A stretch of DNA of 64,000 bases from the NCBI GenBank assembly GCA_947626415.1, contig CANQSA010000009.1, forward strand, positions 1-64,000. Direction: 5' to 3'. Positions 44,353 through 52,647 of this stretch are shown one piece after another. Position numbers and translations under genes: made by a program. Source of the DNA: an uncultured Lachnospiraceae bacterium (GTDB taxonomy: Bacteria > Bacillota > Clostridia > Lachnospirales > Lachnospiraceae). The number at the start of each line of letters is the position of its first letter. Within the stretch, counting starts at the first letter, position 1. Under the pieces are notes generated by a model, which was not told where the DNA came from, ran no database searches, and saw nothing but the letters and a program-made list of their open reading frames with translations.

Positions 44353-46227
44353 ATGAAATTTCACGAGGAACAGAAGAAAGCCATTTCCCATGGGGACGGG
44401 CCGATGATGGTGCTGGCGGGACCGGGTTCCGGAAAAACTACCGTGATCACGCATCGGGTGAAGTATCTGATCGAACAGCGCGGAGTCGATCCGGCGCATA
44501 TTCTGGTGATCACTTTTACCAGGGCCGCCGCCGCGGAAATGAAAAACCGATTTGAAAATTTAATGAAAGAATCTGAGACCAAAGGACGCGGAGGCAGCAG
44601 TGCCCCTGTGTCCTTTGGAACATTTCACGCGGTCTTTTTTCAGATCTTAAAGCATGCGTACGGGCTGCGGAGCGAGAATATCCTGCGGGAAGAGCAGAAG
44701 CATGCGTTTATCCGTGAACTGATAGAACAGCTGCGGCTGGAAGTGGAAGACATGAAGGAATTTGAACAGAATATTTTGGATGAGATCAGTGTCGTAAAGG
44801 GAGAAATGATGGAACTTTCCCACTATTATTCCAAAAACTGCTCCGAGGAGATCTTCCGCAGGCTGTATCAGGGATATGCCGGACGGCTGGAACGGGAAGG
44901 CCTGATCGATTTTGACGATATGCTGGTGAAGTGTTATGAACTGCTGAAGGCCAGAAAGGATATTCTCCGCCTGTGGCAGCAAAAGTATACCTATATTCTC
45001 ATTGATGAGTTTCAGGATATCAGCCGGGTTCAGTATGAGGTTATAAAACTGCTTGCCCAGCCGGAGAACAATTTGTTTATTGTAGGGGACGACGATCAGT
45101 CCATTTATCGGTTCCGCGGCGCCAGACCTGAGATCATGCTGCGGTTTCCCCAAGATTATCCGGAAACAAAACAGGTGCTTTTGGGGATCAACTACCGTTC
45201 GGTCCGGTCAATCGTGAAGCTGGCGGGACAACTGATCCAAAACAATAAAACCCGTTATTCAAAACAGATCGTGACCGATAATCCGGAGGGACGGCAGCCG
45301 GAGATCCGGGAGTTTGCGGACAGCCGGGCAGAGACGCTCTGTGTGGCGAGAGCAATCCAGAACCATGTGCGGCACGGCGGCCGTTATCAGGAGATTGCCT
45401 GCCTGTTTCGGACTAATACGGATCCCAGACCGCTGGTGGAACGGCTGATGGAATACAATATCCCGTTCCATATGAAAGACAGTCTGCCCAACCTGTATGA
45501 GCATTGGATCGCGCTGGATTTTTTCGCTTACATTCATATTGCCATCGGCAGCAGCCGGCGTAGTGATTTCCTGCGTATCATCAATAAGCCCAAACGGTAT
45601 GTGAGCCGGGATGTGATGCAGGAGCCGGAGATCGATTTCTGTTTTCTGAAGCAGCAGTACGCGGATAAGGACTGGATGGTACGGCGGCTGGATGAAATGG
45701 AGATGCAGGTTTCCTTTATGGGGCGGATGGCGCCCGGCGCGGCGATTCATTATATCCGGCAGGCGATCGGTTATGACAACTATCTGAAGGAATATGCCGA
45801 ATACCGCCGCATGGACGTGCAGGAACTCTATGACGTGGCGGAGCAGATCGAGGAAAGCGCCAGAGCATATCGGAGCTTTGCGGACTGGTTTGCGCACATT
45901 GCCGCGTATGGCAGGCAGCTGAAGGAGCAGGCTAAGGCGCGGAATGCCGCTGCGGACAGTGTGGAGATCGCTACCATGCACAGCGCCAAAGGCCTGGAAT
46001 ATCCGATTGTGTATCTGTTAGACGTAAATGAAGGGGTAACGCCTTATCACAAGGCGATCCTGGACGAAGAGATCGAAGAAGAACGCCGTCTCTTTTATGT
46101 AGCGATGACCCGCGCTAAAGAGGAACTGCATCTTTATTTTGTCCGGGAACGTTATCATAAAAAAATCCTGCCGTCTCGGTTTATAAAGGAGCTTCGATCC
46201 GCGGAAGCGGACAACGGGATTTCGTAA
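44353..46227 (+). CDS. UvrD/PcrA-type ATP-dependent DNA helicase, short form
   Basis: This 624-residue superfamily 1A helicase is about 100 residues shorter than PcrA. The motifs in order are GPGSGKTT (Ia region follows), LIDEFQDIS, GDDDQSIYRFRGA, NYRS, TMHSAKGLEYPIVYLLDVNEG and EERRLFYVAMTRAKEEL. The extended C-terminal tail of PcrA is absent. The ATG at 44353 with AAGGAAAG upstream is the natural start, since longer readings overlap gltX. It probably serves in repair or replication restart. Confidence 0.9.
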   Translation: MKFHEEQKKAISHGDGPMMVLAGPGSGKTTVITHRVKYLIEQRGVDPAHILVITFTRAAAAEMKNRFENLMKESETKGRGGSSAPVSFGTFHAVFFQILKHAYGLRSENILREEQKHAFIRELIEQLRLEVEDMKEFEQNILDEISVVKGEMMELSHYYSKNCSEEIFRRLYQGYAGRLEREGLIDFDDMLVKCYELLKARKDILRLWQQKYTYILIDEFQDISRVQYEVIKLLAQPENNLFIVGDDDQSIYRFRGARPEIMLRFPQDYPETKQVLLGINYRSVRSIVKLAGQLIQNNKTRYSKQIVTDNPEGRQPEIREFADSRAETLCVARAIQNHVRHGGRYQEIACLFRTNTDPRPLVERLMEYNIPFHMKDSLPNLYEHWIALDFFAYIHIAIGSSRRSDFLRIINKPKRYVSRDVMQEPEIDFCFLKQQYADKDWMVRRLDEMEMQVSFMGRMAPGAAIHYIRQAIGYDNYLKEYAEYRRMDVQELYDVAEQIEESARAYRSFADWFAHIAAYGRQLKEQAKARNAAADSVEIATMHSAKGLEYPIVYLLDVNEGVTPYHKAILDEEIEEERRLFYVAMTRAKEELHLYFVRERYHKKILPSRFIKELRSAEADNGIS

Positions 46228-46274
46228 AAGTCAGATTTGATTACGAAAACGTCAATTCCGATGAGAAAAAGTTC

Positions 46275-46283
46275 TGTTATAAT
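46275..46283 (+). promoter_or_regulatory. Extended -10 promoter of the surface protein gene
   Basis: TGT directly precedes a consensus TATAAT (46278-46283). No good -35 box is seen, as is common for extended -10 promoters. The start codon follows 39 bases later. Confidence 0.55.
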
Positions 46284-46322
46284 GATCTTATCATCATAAA
46301 TAGAAAGGACTGGGGAAATAGG

Positions 46323-49300
46323 ATGAAGAAATTTTTCAACCTGGAACACAGTGCGCGCCGGATGCCGATTTTGGTATTGGGCCTGTGCATGGTGTTCACA
46401 CTTTTATTTTCTGCAGCGCCCGCCTGGGGCGATTCTGCGGCAATCACTCCAACTGCGCCGAAGGGCGCGGGTACGGAAGATAATCCTTATCAGATCGGCA
46501 GCGCGGCAGAACTGTATTGGTTTGCCGGCTGGACGAACGGTACGCTGGAAGAGGCCGAAGAGACTCCGCACCCGGAAACTTATGCGCAGCTGACAGCGGA
46601 TATCGATCTGTCAGGCAGCACCTGGACGCCGATCTGCAATGACAGCGATTACGCCTATCAGGCAGTCTTTGACGGACAGGATAACACTATCAGCGGTCTG
46701 ACTGCTTCCGGCGGTCTGTTCGGCTATGTGGGATCTGACGGCAGCGTGGAAGATGTTACGCTTTCCAAGGCTGTTGTGAAAGGAAGCGGATACGCTTCGC
46801 TGGGAATCCTGGCAAACAGAAACGATGGAGATATCGTTGGCTGTACCGTAGAGGGAGAACTCTCCACTTCTACCCGGGGCAGCACCTCCGGGATCGGCGG
46901 GATCGCAGGCGCGAATACCGGCGTGATATTGGCATGTGAATTTTCCGGTCAGGTAACCGGATCTATAAACAGTGTTGGCGGAATCGTCGGTTATAACGGA
47001 AAAGATAAATATACGGGGGAGGTGATGTACTGCGCTAACCGTGGAACGGTTTCAGGCTGGCGGAATAAAGACGGTACCTATATGGGAAACTATGTCGGCG
47101 GGATTGTCGGGCGAAACGGACAGGGAGATACTACGATTATGGGGTGCATGAATTATGGCAACGTGATCGGCGGCGTTTATGTAGGCGGGATCGCCGGTAT
47201 CAGTGACAACATCGGTATCAGTGACAACACCGGCGACGGCACGCTTCCGATTAAAATGATCGTCGGGTGCATGAATTATGGTACGGTGACTGCAGAGTAT
47301 CCCGGAAACCTTATAGGCGGGATCGTGGGCTATGCCAAGGAAGGGAATATTGTTTATGCCTGCGGAAACGAAGGCGATGTTATCGGAAGGGGACTCAATT
47401 TATTAAACGGCGATCCGGTGCAGGCAGGCGGGGTCGCAGGCAGTCTGGAAAATGCGATCATTCTTTCCTGTTATAACCAGGGTTCGATCGATGGCGGAAC
47501 ACAGACGGGCGCAGGCGGCATTGCCGGTCAATGTGTCGGAGACACCATGATCGGAGACTGCTATAATGTCGGTCCGGTCACCGGCGCGAAGGGCGGCACC
47601 GGGGCGATTGCCGGTACCGCGGAAAAGATCAATAGGATCCTGGAAGACTATTATCTGGCGGAGAACGGGATTGCCGGAGTCGGAAATCAGGCGTCCGACG
47701 CCGCAATCGCCAAAACCAAAGAGGCATTTGCTTCCGGTGAGGTAACCTGGCTGCTGGCGCACGGATCGCAGGATGGCAGTATTGCCAGAGATATCTGGAG
47801 ACAGAAGCTTACCGGGGAAACGGCACAGACTTGGCCGCAGTTCCTTCTGAATGAGAAAACTCCGGTGTATCGGATCGAATATACGGATGCGGACGGGAAC
47901 AGCGTTGTACATTTTATGAACGCTCCGGAAGGCGAGGGTACGGAGGACGCGCCTTATCAGATCAGCAATGCGGATGAACTGTACTGGTTTGCCGGCTGGA
48001 CGAACGGTACGCTTGCAGGGACTGAAGAAACGCCGGATCCGGAGGCTTATGCCATTTTGACGGACGACATTGACCTGACAGGCAGGACCTGGGAGCCAAT
48101 CTGTATCGAAGGCAGCACGGAAAGCACCCGCTATCAGGGCGTATTTGACGGTCAGGCGCATACGATCACAAGACTGACTTCCCAAAATAAACAGGGTGGT
48201 CTGTTTGGATGGATCGGAGAGAACGGAACCGTGAAGAATCTGCAGCTTGTTGATGCCGATGTCAGCGGAAGCCAATCTGCTTCCGACGGTTTCGTCGGCA
48301 CGGTCGCCAATAAAAATTACGGTCTGATCGAGGCGTGCACCGTTCTCGACAGTAAGGTTACTGCAGATGCCGAAAGCTCCGCAGGAGCCGGCGGGATCGC
48401 AGGCGCGAATTTCGGTACGGTACAAGACTGCTCTTTTGACTTCAGTTCCGGAAAAGACGCGTCTGCCGCTCTGGTAACCGGAAGCTCCCACCTTGGCGGA
48501 ATTGTGGGCGTTAACGGCGGCTTAATGGGGTCTGGACCGGATTCTGCGCCTGCCAAAGCTGTAGTGGACCATTGTAAAAATACAGGTACTGTGACCGGTC
48601 CGACGCTTTCTGACGGGATTCGGCACAGCGGCGATTATATAGGCGGGATTGTCGGCTACAATGCCGAGGGCGGCTTGCAGATCATTGCCTGTGGGAATTA
48701 CGGTCCGGTTACCGGCGGCAGCTATGTAGGTGGGATTGCCGGATACAGCGGACCTGCATGGGAAAGCGATTCCGGTGAAACTACATACAATATGATCAAT
48801 TCCTGTTACAACGCAGGTGCGGTTCAGGCTGACAGCGGTCACGGAGGCGGTATCGTAGGCGCTGCCAGAAAAGATAATACGATCATATACTGCGGAAATG
48901 AAGGGCCTGTTTCCGGAAACGGAGACAAGCTCGGCGGGATTGCCGGCAGCCTGGAAACCACAAACATAGCTGCCTGTTACAATCAGGCCCAGGTCGATGG
49001 CGAAACCAGGATGCATGTAGGAGGGATTGCCGGTTTCTGTACCGGAGATTCCGTGATCGGAGTCAGCTATAACGTCGGTGACGTGATTGGCGCGAAGGGC
49101 AGCACCGGCGCGATTGCCGGAACCGTGGACAGAGCAGAGTACATCTATGACAACTATTACCTGAAAGGCATTGCCGGAATCGGCAATGCAGAGAACGACA
49201 ATATCTTTCCGAAAACAAGGGATGCATTTACCTCCGGCGAGATGACCTGGCTGCTGCAGGATCTGGTGAGCAACAAGTATCAAAATCCTGAGCGGCAGAT

Positions 49301-50159
49301 ATGGGGGCAGAAGCTGAGCGGCGCGGATGCAGACGTCTGGCCGCAGCTCAGTGCAACGGCGCCGATCGTATACAGAGTGGAATATCCGGCGCCGGACGGG
49401 ACAACCGAAGTGCTCTTTATGAACGCCGGATCGATCTCAACGGAACCGGGCGGCTTGTTTCCGCAAAAAGAAGGGTATGAACCTTCTGTCTATGCAGTAG
49501 CGGAAGACGGTACGCTGACGGAGTGGGACGGTCAGGTAAGCAAGGATATGAAACTGCAGTACAAGCCGATCTCCTATACGATCACATACGACGTGGACGG
49601 CGGAAAAGCAGGGGACAATCCGGAGACCTATACAGTGGAGACCGAAGATTTCACACTGAAAAATCCGACCAAAGACGGCTATACGTTTACCGGCTGGAGC
49701 GGTACCGGTCTGACCGGTGAAAAGAATCTGGAGGTTGTGATCAAACAGGGTACAACCGGCGAGCTGCAGTTTACGGCACACTTTGAGAAAAACAGTGAAC
49801 CTGAGACGACCGTGCCGGGAGGCGAGGGAGAAAGCAAGGAGCCTGAGTCGACCGTACCGGGAGGCGAGGGAGAAAGCAAAGAACCGGAGTCAACCGTACC
49901 GGGAGACGAGGGAGAAAGCAAAGAGCCTGAGTCGACTGCACCGGGAGACGAGGGAGAAAGCAAAGAGCCGGAGTCGACTGCACCGGAAGGCGAAGGACAG
50001 AATCATGAGTCCCAGACAACCGCACCGGAACCGGGGAATGGAAGTACAACAAATACGCCGGGCACCGGTGATAAATCCGATCTGCTTATCTGGGGATTCG
50101 TAATCCTTCTGGCAGGCGCGGGAACGGTGGTCTGCGTTAGAAAACGGCGGGTTGATTAA
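46323..50159 (+). CDS. Large GLUG-repeat surface protein with sortase-like tail
   Basis: The product has 1278 residues. A signal peptide ends near residue 36 (APAWG). Two homologous modules of nearly 490 residues follow, each opening with GTEDxPYQI and ELYWFAGWTNGTL and containing many GLUG-type repeats such as GGIVGYN and GGIAG. An InlB/Flg_new-like unit (about 1080-1155, with YTITYDVDGGKAGD and GYTFTGW) comes next. Five 14-residue repeats of the type EPESTVPGGEGESK form a stalk. The end has TPGTGD, a hydrophobic helix and RKRRVD, which resembles a sortase signal although its first residue is not the usual Leu. The protein is likely displayed on the wall and may act in adhesion. It has its own promoter and terminator. 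Confidence 0.88.
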   Translation: MKKFFNLEHSARRMPILVLGLCMVFTLLFSAAPAWGDSAAITPTAPKGAGTEDNPYQIGSAAELYWFAGWTNGTLEEAEETPHPETYAQLTADIDLSGSTWTPICNDSDYAYQAVFDGQDNTISGLTASGGLFGYVGSDGSVEDVTLSKAVVKGSGYASLGILANRNDGDIVGCTVEGELSTSTRGSTSGIGGIAGANTGVILACEFSGQVTGSINSVGGIVGYNGKDKYTGEVMYCANRGTVSGWRNKDGTYMGNYVGGIVGRNGQGDTTIMGCMNYGNVIGGVYVGGIAGISDNIGISDNTGDGTLPIKMIVGCMNYGTVTAEYPGNLIGGIVGYAKEGNIVYACGNEGDVIGRGLNLLNGDPVQAGGVAGSLENAIILSCYNQGSIDGGTQTGAGGIAGQCVGDTMIGDCYNVGPVTGAKGGTGAIAGTAEKINRILEDYYLAENGIAGVGNQASDAAIAKTKEAFASGEVTWLLAHGSQDGSIARDIWRQKLTGETAQTWPQFLLNEKTPVYRIEYTDADGNSVVHFMNAPEGEGTEDAPYQISNADELYWFAGWTNGTLAGTEETPDPEAYAILTDDIDLTGRTWEPICIEGSTESTRYQGVFDGQAHTITRLTSQNKQGGLFGWIGENGTVKNLQLVDADVSGSQSASDGFVGTVANKNYGLIEACTVLDSKVTADAESSAGAGGIAGANFGTVQDCSFDFSSGKDASAALVTGSSHLGGIVGVNGGLMGSGPDSAPAKAVVDHCKNTGTVTGPTLSDGIRHSGDYIGGIVGYNAEGGLQIIACGNYGPVTGGSYVGGIAGYSGPAWESDSGETTYNMINSCYNAGAVQADSGHGGGIVGAARKDNTIIYCGNEGPVSGNGDKLGGIAGSLETTNIAACYNQAQVDGETRMHVGGIAGFCTGDSVIGVSYNVGDVIGAKGSTGAIAGTVDRAEYIYDNYYLKGIAGIGNAENDNIFPKTRDAFTSGEMTWLLQDLVSNKYQNPERQIWGQKLSGADADVWPQLSATAPIVYRVEYPAPDGTTEVLFMNAGSISTEPGGLFPQKEGYEPSVYAVAEDGTLTEWDGQVSKDMKLQYKPISYTITYDVDGGKAGDNPETYTVETEDFTLKNPTKDGYTFTGWSGTGLTGEKNLEVVIKQGTTGELQFTAHFEKNSEPETTVPGGEGESKEPESTVPGGEGESKEPESTVPGDEGESKEPESTAPGDEGESKEPESTAPEGEGQNHESQTTAPEPGNGSTTNTPGTGDKSDLLIWGFVILLAGAGTVVCVRKRRVD
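46464..49428 (+). repeat. Tandem duplication of a 1.47-kb GLUG module
   Basis: Module A (about 46464-47927) and module B (about 47931-49428) encode proteins with the same order of motifs from GTEDxPYQI to the closing FMNA segment. Many words are identical, but the copies have clearly diverged, so the duplication is not recent. Confidence 0.8.
49797..50006 (+). repeat. Five in-frame 42-base repeats in the stalk
   Basis: Five units of 42 bases encode EPExTxPxxEGESK-like 14-residue repeats. The middle units are nearly identical. Copy number may vary between strains by slippage. Confidence 0.9.
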
Positions 50160-50186
50160 TTGTATCTCATGATATGACAGCAAGAG

Positions 50187-50232
50187 AAAAGCCTCTGATC
50201 CATTGACAGTATGTCATGGATCAGAGGCTTTT
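50187..50232. terminator. Bidirectional terminator between convergent genes
   Basis: AAAAGCCTCTGATCCAT (50187-50203) and its exact complement (50216-50232) form a 17-base stem. T-runs on both strands allow it to stop the surface protein gene and the convergent DUF1292 gene. Confidence 0.92.
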
Positions 50233-50241
50233 GCTGCGGGT

Positions 50242-50610
50242 TTAATTGTCGTCATCCTCGTCCCCGAAGTAGAGATCGATCCCTTCTTCTTCGGCTTCAA
50301 TGGAATCCAGAAATTCTTCAAACGCGTCTACGACGATTTCATATTCTTCATCGCTTTCGATCACATCCAGAATGGGCTGCGGTTCCGGTTCGTCTGTTTC
50401 AGAGTAGCGGTACAGATAAGGCTCGCCCTCTCCGCTTTCTGCTTCTTCTGCGGGCAAAAGCGCGATGTAGTCCCGGCCGTCCGCTTCAAAGAAACCGATC
50501 ACAATGCATTCTTCTTCGGTTCCGTCATCCAGATAAAGGGTGATATAGTAGGGATCTTCTTCGTGCTCGTGGTCACAGCCGCAATTATGGTCATGTGTAT
50601 GGTCGTGCAT
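50242..50610 (-). CDS. DUF1292 family acidic protein
   Basis: This 122-residue, very acidic protein begins MHDHTHDHNCGCDHEHEED, a His/Cys-rich stretch that could bind metal. The body has the DUF1292 pattern DDGTEEECIVIGFFE and YIALLP. The function of the family is unknown. The ATG at 50610 is used because AAAGGACGG lies before it on the minus strand. It lies downstream of cobO and has its own promoter. Confidence 0.82.
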   Translation of the reverse strand: MHDHTHDHNCGCDHEHEEDPYYITLYLDDGTEEECIVIGFFEADGRDYIALLPAEEAESGEGEPYLYRYSETDEPEPQPILDVIESDEEYEIVVDAFEEFLDSIEAEEEGIDLYFGDEDDDN

Positions 50611-50641
50611 GGCGTATTCCGTCCTTTCTCTGTTTTTCCTT

Positions 50642-50670
50642 ACTGTAACAGATGTTGAAAGAAAATGCAA
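50642..50670 (-). promoter_or_regulatory. Promoter of the DUF1292 gene
   Basis: On the minus strand TTGCAT (50670-50665) and TACAGT (50647-50642) are spaced by 17 bases, and TGT precedes the -10 box. Confidence 0.55.
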
Positions 50671-50698
50671 CCGCTCCGGTAAGATTTCCGGACAGGTC

Positions 50699-51220
50699 CT
50701 AATATTCAATGCCTTCTCTGGCCGTAAGCCCTCTGTCATACGGGTGCCTGCGGTTTTGTATCTCGGAAATATAGTCTGCCAGTGCCAGAAATTCCGGCTT
50801 CGGATCGCGGCCTGTCAGGATCACTTCCAGAGATGCCGGCCTGTTTTTTAAAAATTCCAAAACAGGATCGGACGGAACCAGATTCAGACTGCAGGCGTCC
50901 AGGATCTCGTCCAGGAGCAATACCTGATAGGAACCGGTTTTGGCAGCCGCGACCGTGTCCGCAAACATCCGGGTATAATAAGCGGTAGCCTCTTGTTTTT
51001 CGGCTTCTGTCATATGGAAAACAAATCCGAATTCCGTTTCGTTTGGCATCAGCGTAATCTGCGGAAGCTGTGCCAGGGCGGTCAGTTCTCCGGACTGGTT
51101 GTCTTTTAAAAACCGGGCGATCAGAACCCGCTGCCCGTGTCCGGCGGCACGGACTGCCAGCCCGATGGCAGCAGAAGTTTTTCCTTTTCCGTTTCCCGTA
51201 TAAATATGAATACAATGCAT
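50699..51220 (-). CDS. cobO: Cob(I)yrinic acid a,c-diamide adenosyltransferase
   Basis: This CobO/BtuR-type enzyme adenosylates corrinoids using ATP to make coenzyme B12. The protein has 173 residues from the ATG at 51220, which follows AAAGGAT. The P-loop is GNGKGKTSAAIG near the N-terminus, and LLLDEILDA is the Walker B region. The C-terminal segment ITGRD/LTGRD with ADYISEIQNRRHPYDRG is typical. No other cobalamin genes are nearby, so salvage of imported corrinoid is likely. Confidence 0.93.
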   Translation of the reverse strand: MHCIHIYTGNGKGKTSAAIGLAVRAAGHGQRVLIARFLKDNQSGELTALAQLPQITLMPNETEFGFVFHMTEAEKQEATAYYTRMFADTVAAAKTGSYQVLLLDEILDACSLNLVPSDPVLEFLKNRPASLEVILTGRDPKPEFLALADYISEIQNRRHPYDRGLTAREGIEY

Positions 51221-51268
51221 GGCAGATCCTTTCCGGCGCGGAAGGTTTCCCCGCCCTGTTTGTCTATA

Positions 51269-51297
51269 GTTATACAATAATGGACAGATTTAATCAA
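51269..51297 (-). promoter_or_regulatory. Promoter of cobO
   Basis: On the minus strand TTGATT (51297-51292) and TATAAC (51274-51269) are spaced by 17 bases. The leader is about 40 bases. No cobalamin riboswitch is recognisable in it; the space is too short. Confidence 0.5.
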
Positions 51298-51325
51298 TCC
51301 CAACTCTGCTTTCCCAATAAACTAT

Positions 51326-51354
51326 TTTACAGAATTCCGGGAATATGCTAAAAT
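51326..51354 (+). promoter_or_regulatory. Promoter of the GH13 and folate genes
   Basis: TTTACA (51326-51331) and TAAAAT (51349-51354) are spaced by 17 bases, and TGC precedes the -10 box. The start codon is 33 bases downstream. Confidence 0.7.
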
Positions 51355-51386
51355 AAGACAGACTATTACAGCAGGAGGACAGCTTT

Positions 51387-52625
51387 ATGTGGGCTTATAA
51401 CAGTGTTTTTTATCAGATCTATCCGCTTGGATTCTGTGGGGCGCCGAAGGAAAATGACGGCGTGACTGTGCCGCGGATCCGGAAGGTGATGGAGTGGTCA
51501 GATTATTTACAGGAACTGGGGATTGACGCTGTGTTGTTCAATCCGATCTTTGAATCCGACCGGCACGGATATGATACAAGAGATTACAGTAAGATTGACT
51601 GCAGACTGGGGACGAACGCGGATTTCGCGGATGTGTGCGCCGATCTGCATAAAAAGGGAATTCGCGTCGTATTGGACGGGGTGTTCAACCATGTGGGACG
51701 CGGATTTTTCGGATTTCAGGATGTGATCCGGAACCGGGAACAGTCGCCTTACCGGGACTGGTTCCAAATCGACTTCGGCGGGAATTCCAACTATAACGAC
51801 GGATTTTGGTACGAGGGTTGGGAAGGCCATTATGAACTGGTAAAACTGAATCTTCGCAATCCGGCGGCAGCAGATTATCTGCTGGAGCGGGTCGGCCAAT
51901 GGATCGATGAGTTTGACATCGACGGGATCCGGCTGGATGTGGCCTATCTGGTGGACCGGGAGTTCATGCGCCGTCTGCGCTGCTTCTGTCAGGAGAGAAA
52001 ACCGGAGATCGTATTGATCGGGGAAGTGCTGTTTGGGGATTACAATCAGATCGTCAATGATGAGATGCTGCACAGCTGTACGAACTATGAATGTTACAAG
52101 GGTCTGTATTCCAGCTTTAATTCTATGAATTTATTTGAAATCGCGCATTCTCTGCAGCGGCAGTACGGCTCGGAACCGTGGTGTCTCTACCGGGGCAAAC
52201 ATCTGCTCAGCTTTGTGGATAACCATGACGTAAGCCGGGTAGCGAGCATTTTGACGGATCAGAATCATTTAAAACCGATCTATGCGCTGTTATTTTCCAT
52301 GCCCGGGATTCCGTGTCTGTATTACGGCAGCGAATGGGGCGCATTGGGAGACAAATCCCAGGGAGACGACGCGCTTCGCCCCTGTTTTGAAAAACCGACG
52401 CCGAATGCGCTGACAGACTATATCCGGGAGTGGATCCGGCTGTATCACAATACGCCGGCGCTGCAGATGGGAGATTATAAGAATGTAAAGATCGGAAATA
52501 AGCAGCTGCTGCTGGAACGCACCTATGAAGGAAAATCCGTCAGGGTGGCAGTCAACGCGGAAAATGTGCCCTGTGAATTTGAGGGGATCGCATTGCAGCC
52601 GTATGAGGTAAAAGTATTGGAGTAG
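51387..52625 (+). CDS. Alpha-amylase family glycoside hydrolase (GH13)
   Basis: The enzyme has 412 residues and no signal peptide, so it acts in the cytoplasm on imported maltodextrins or similar glucans. The GH13 motifs are complete: GVFNHVGRGF, DGIRLDVA with the nucleophile Asp184, IGEVLFGD with the acid Glu213, and FVDNHDVSR with Asp281. It is shorter than most maltogenic amylases and lacks their N-terminal domain. The exact specificity is not evident. Its stop lies close to folC, and the genes probably share a transcript. Confidence 0.9.
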   Translation: MWAYNSVFYQIYPLGFCGAPKENDGVTVPRIRKVMEWSDYLQELGIDAVLFNPIFESDRHGYDTRDYSKIDCRLGTNADFADVCADLHKKGIRVVLDGVFNHVGRGFFGFQDVIRNREQSPYRDWFQIDFGGNSNYNDGFWYEGWEGHYELVKLNLRNPAAADYLLERVGQWIDEFDIDGIRLDVAYLVDREFMRRLRCFCQERKPEIVLIGEVLFGDYNQIVNDEMLHSCTNYECYKGLYSSFNSMNLFEIAHSLQRQYGSEPWCLYRGKHLLSFVDNHDVSRVASILTDQNHLKPIYALLFSMPGIPCLYYGSEWGALGDKSQGDDALRPCFEKPTPNALTDYIREWIRLYHNTPALQMGDYKNVKIGNKQLLLERTYEGKSVRVAVNAENVPCEFEGIALQPYEVKVLE

Positions 52626-52641
52626 GCGCTCCGGAATGGGG
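52619..52641 (+). promoter_or_regulatory. Junction hairpin before folC
   Basis: GGAG, including the last GH13 codon, can pair with CTCC in GGCGCTCC. The stop codon TAG is in the loop. GGGG (52638-52641) lies where the other junctions have their ribosome binding site. This supports a GTG start for folC at 52648. Confidence 0.4.
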
Positions 52642-52647
52642 ATCGGC

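Noticed and set aside
47403-48491. A 362-codon minus-strand frame inside the GLUG surface protein gene
   Set aside because: It is the antisense shadow of the repeat modules and has no start signal or motif.
49797-50006. Regularly spaced repeats that could suggest a CRISPR array
   Set aside because: The 42-base units are contiguous, in frame and coding, with no unique spacers and no cas genes nearby.
51221-51268. A cobalamin riboswitch before cobO
   Set aside because: The predicted leader is only about 40 bases, far too short, and no B12-box-like sequence was found.
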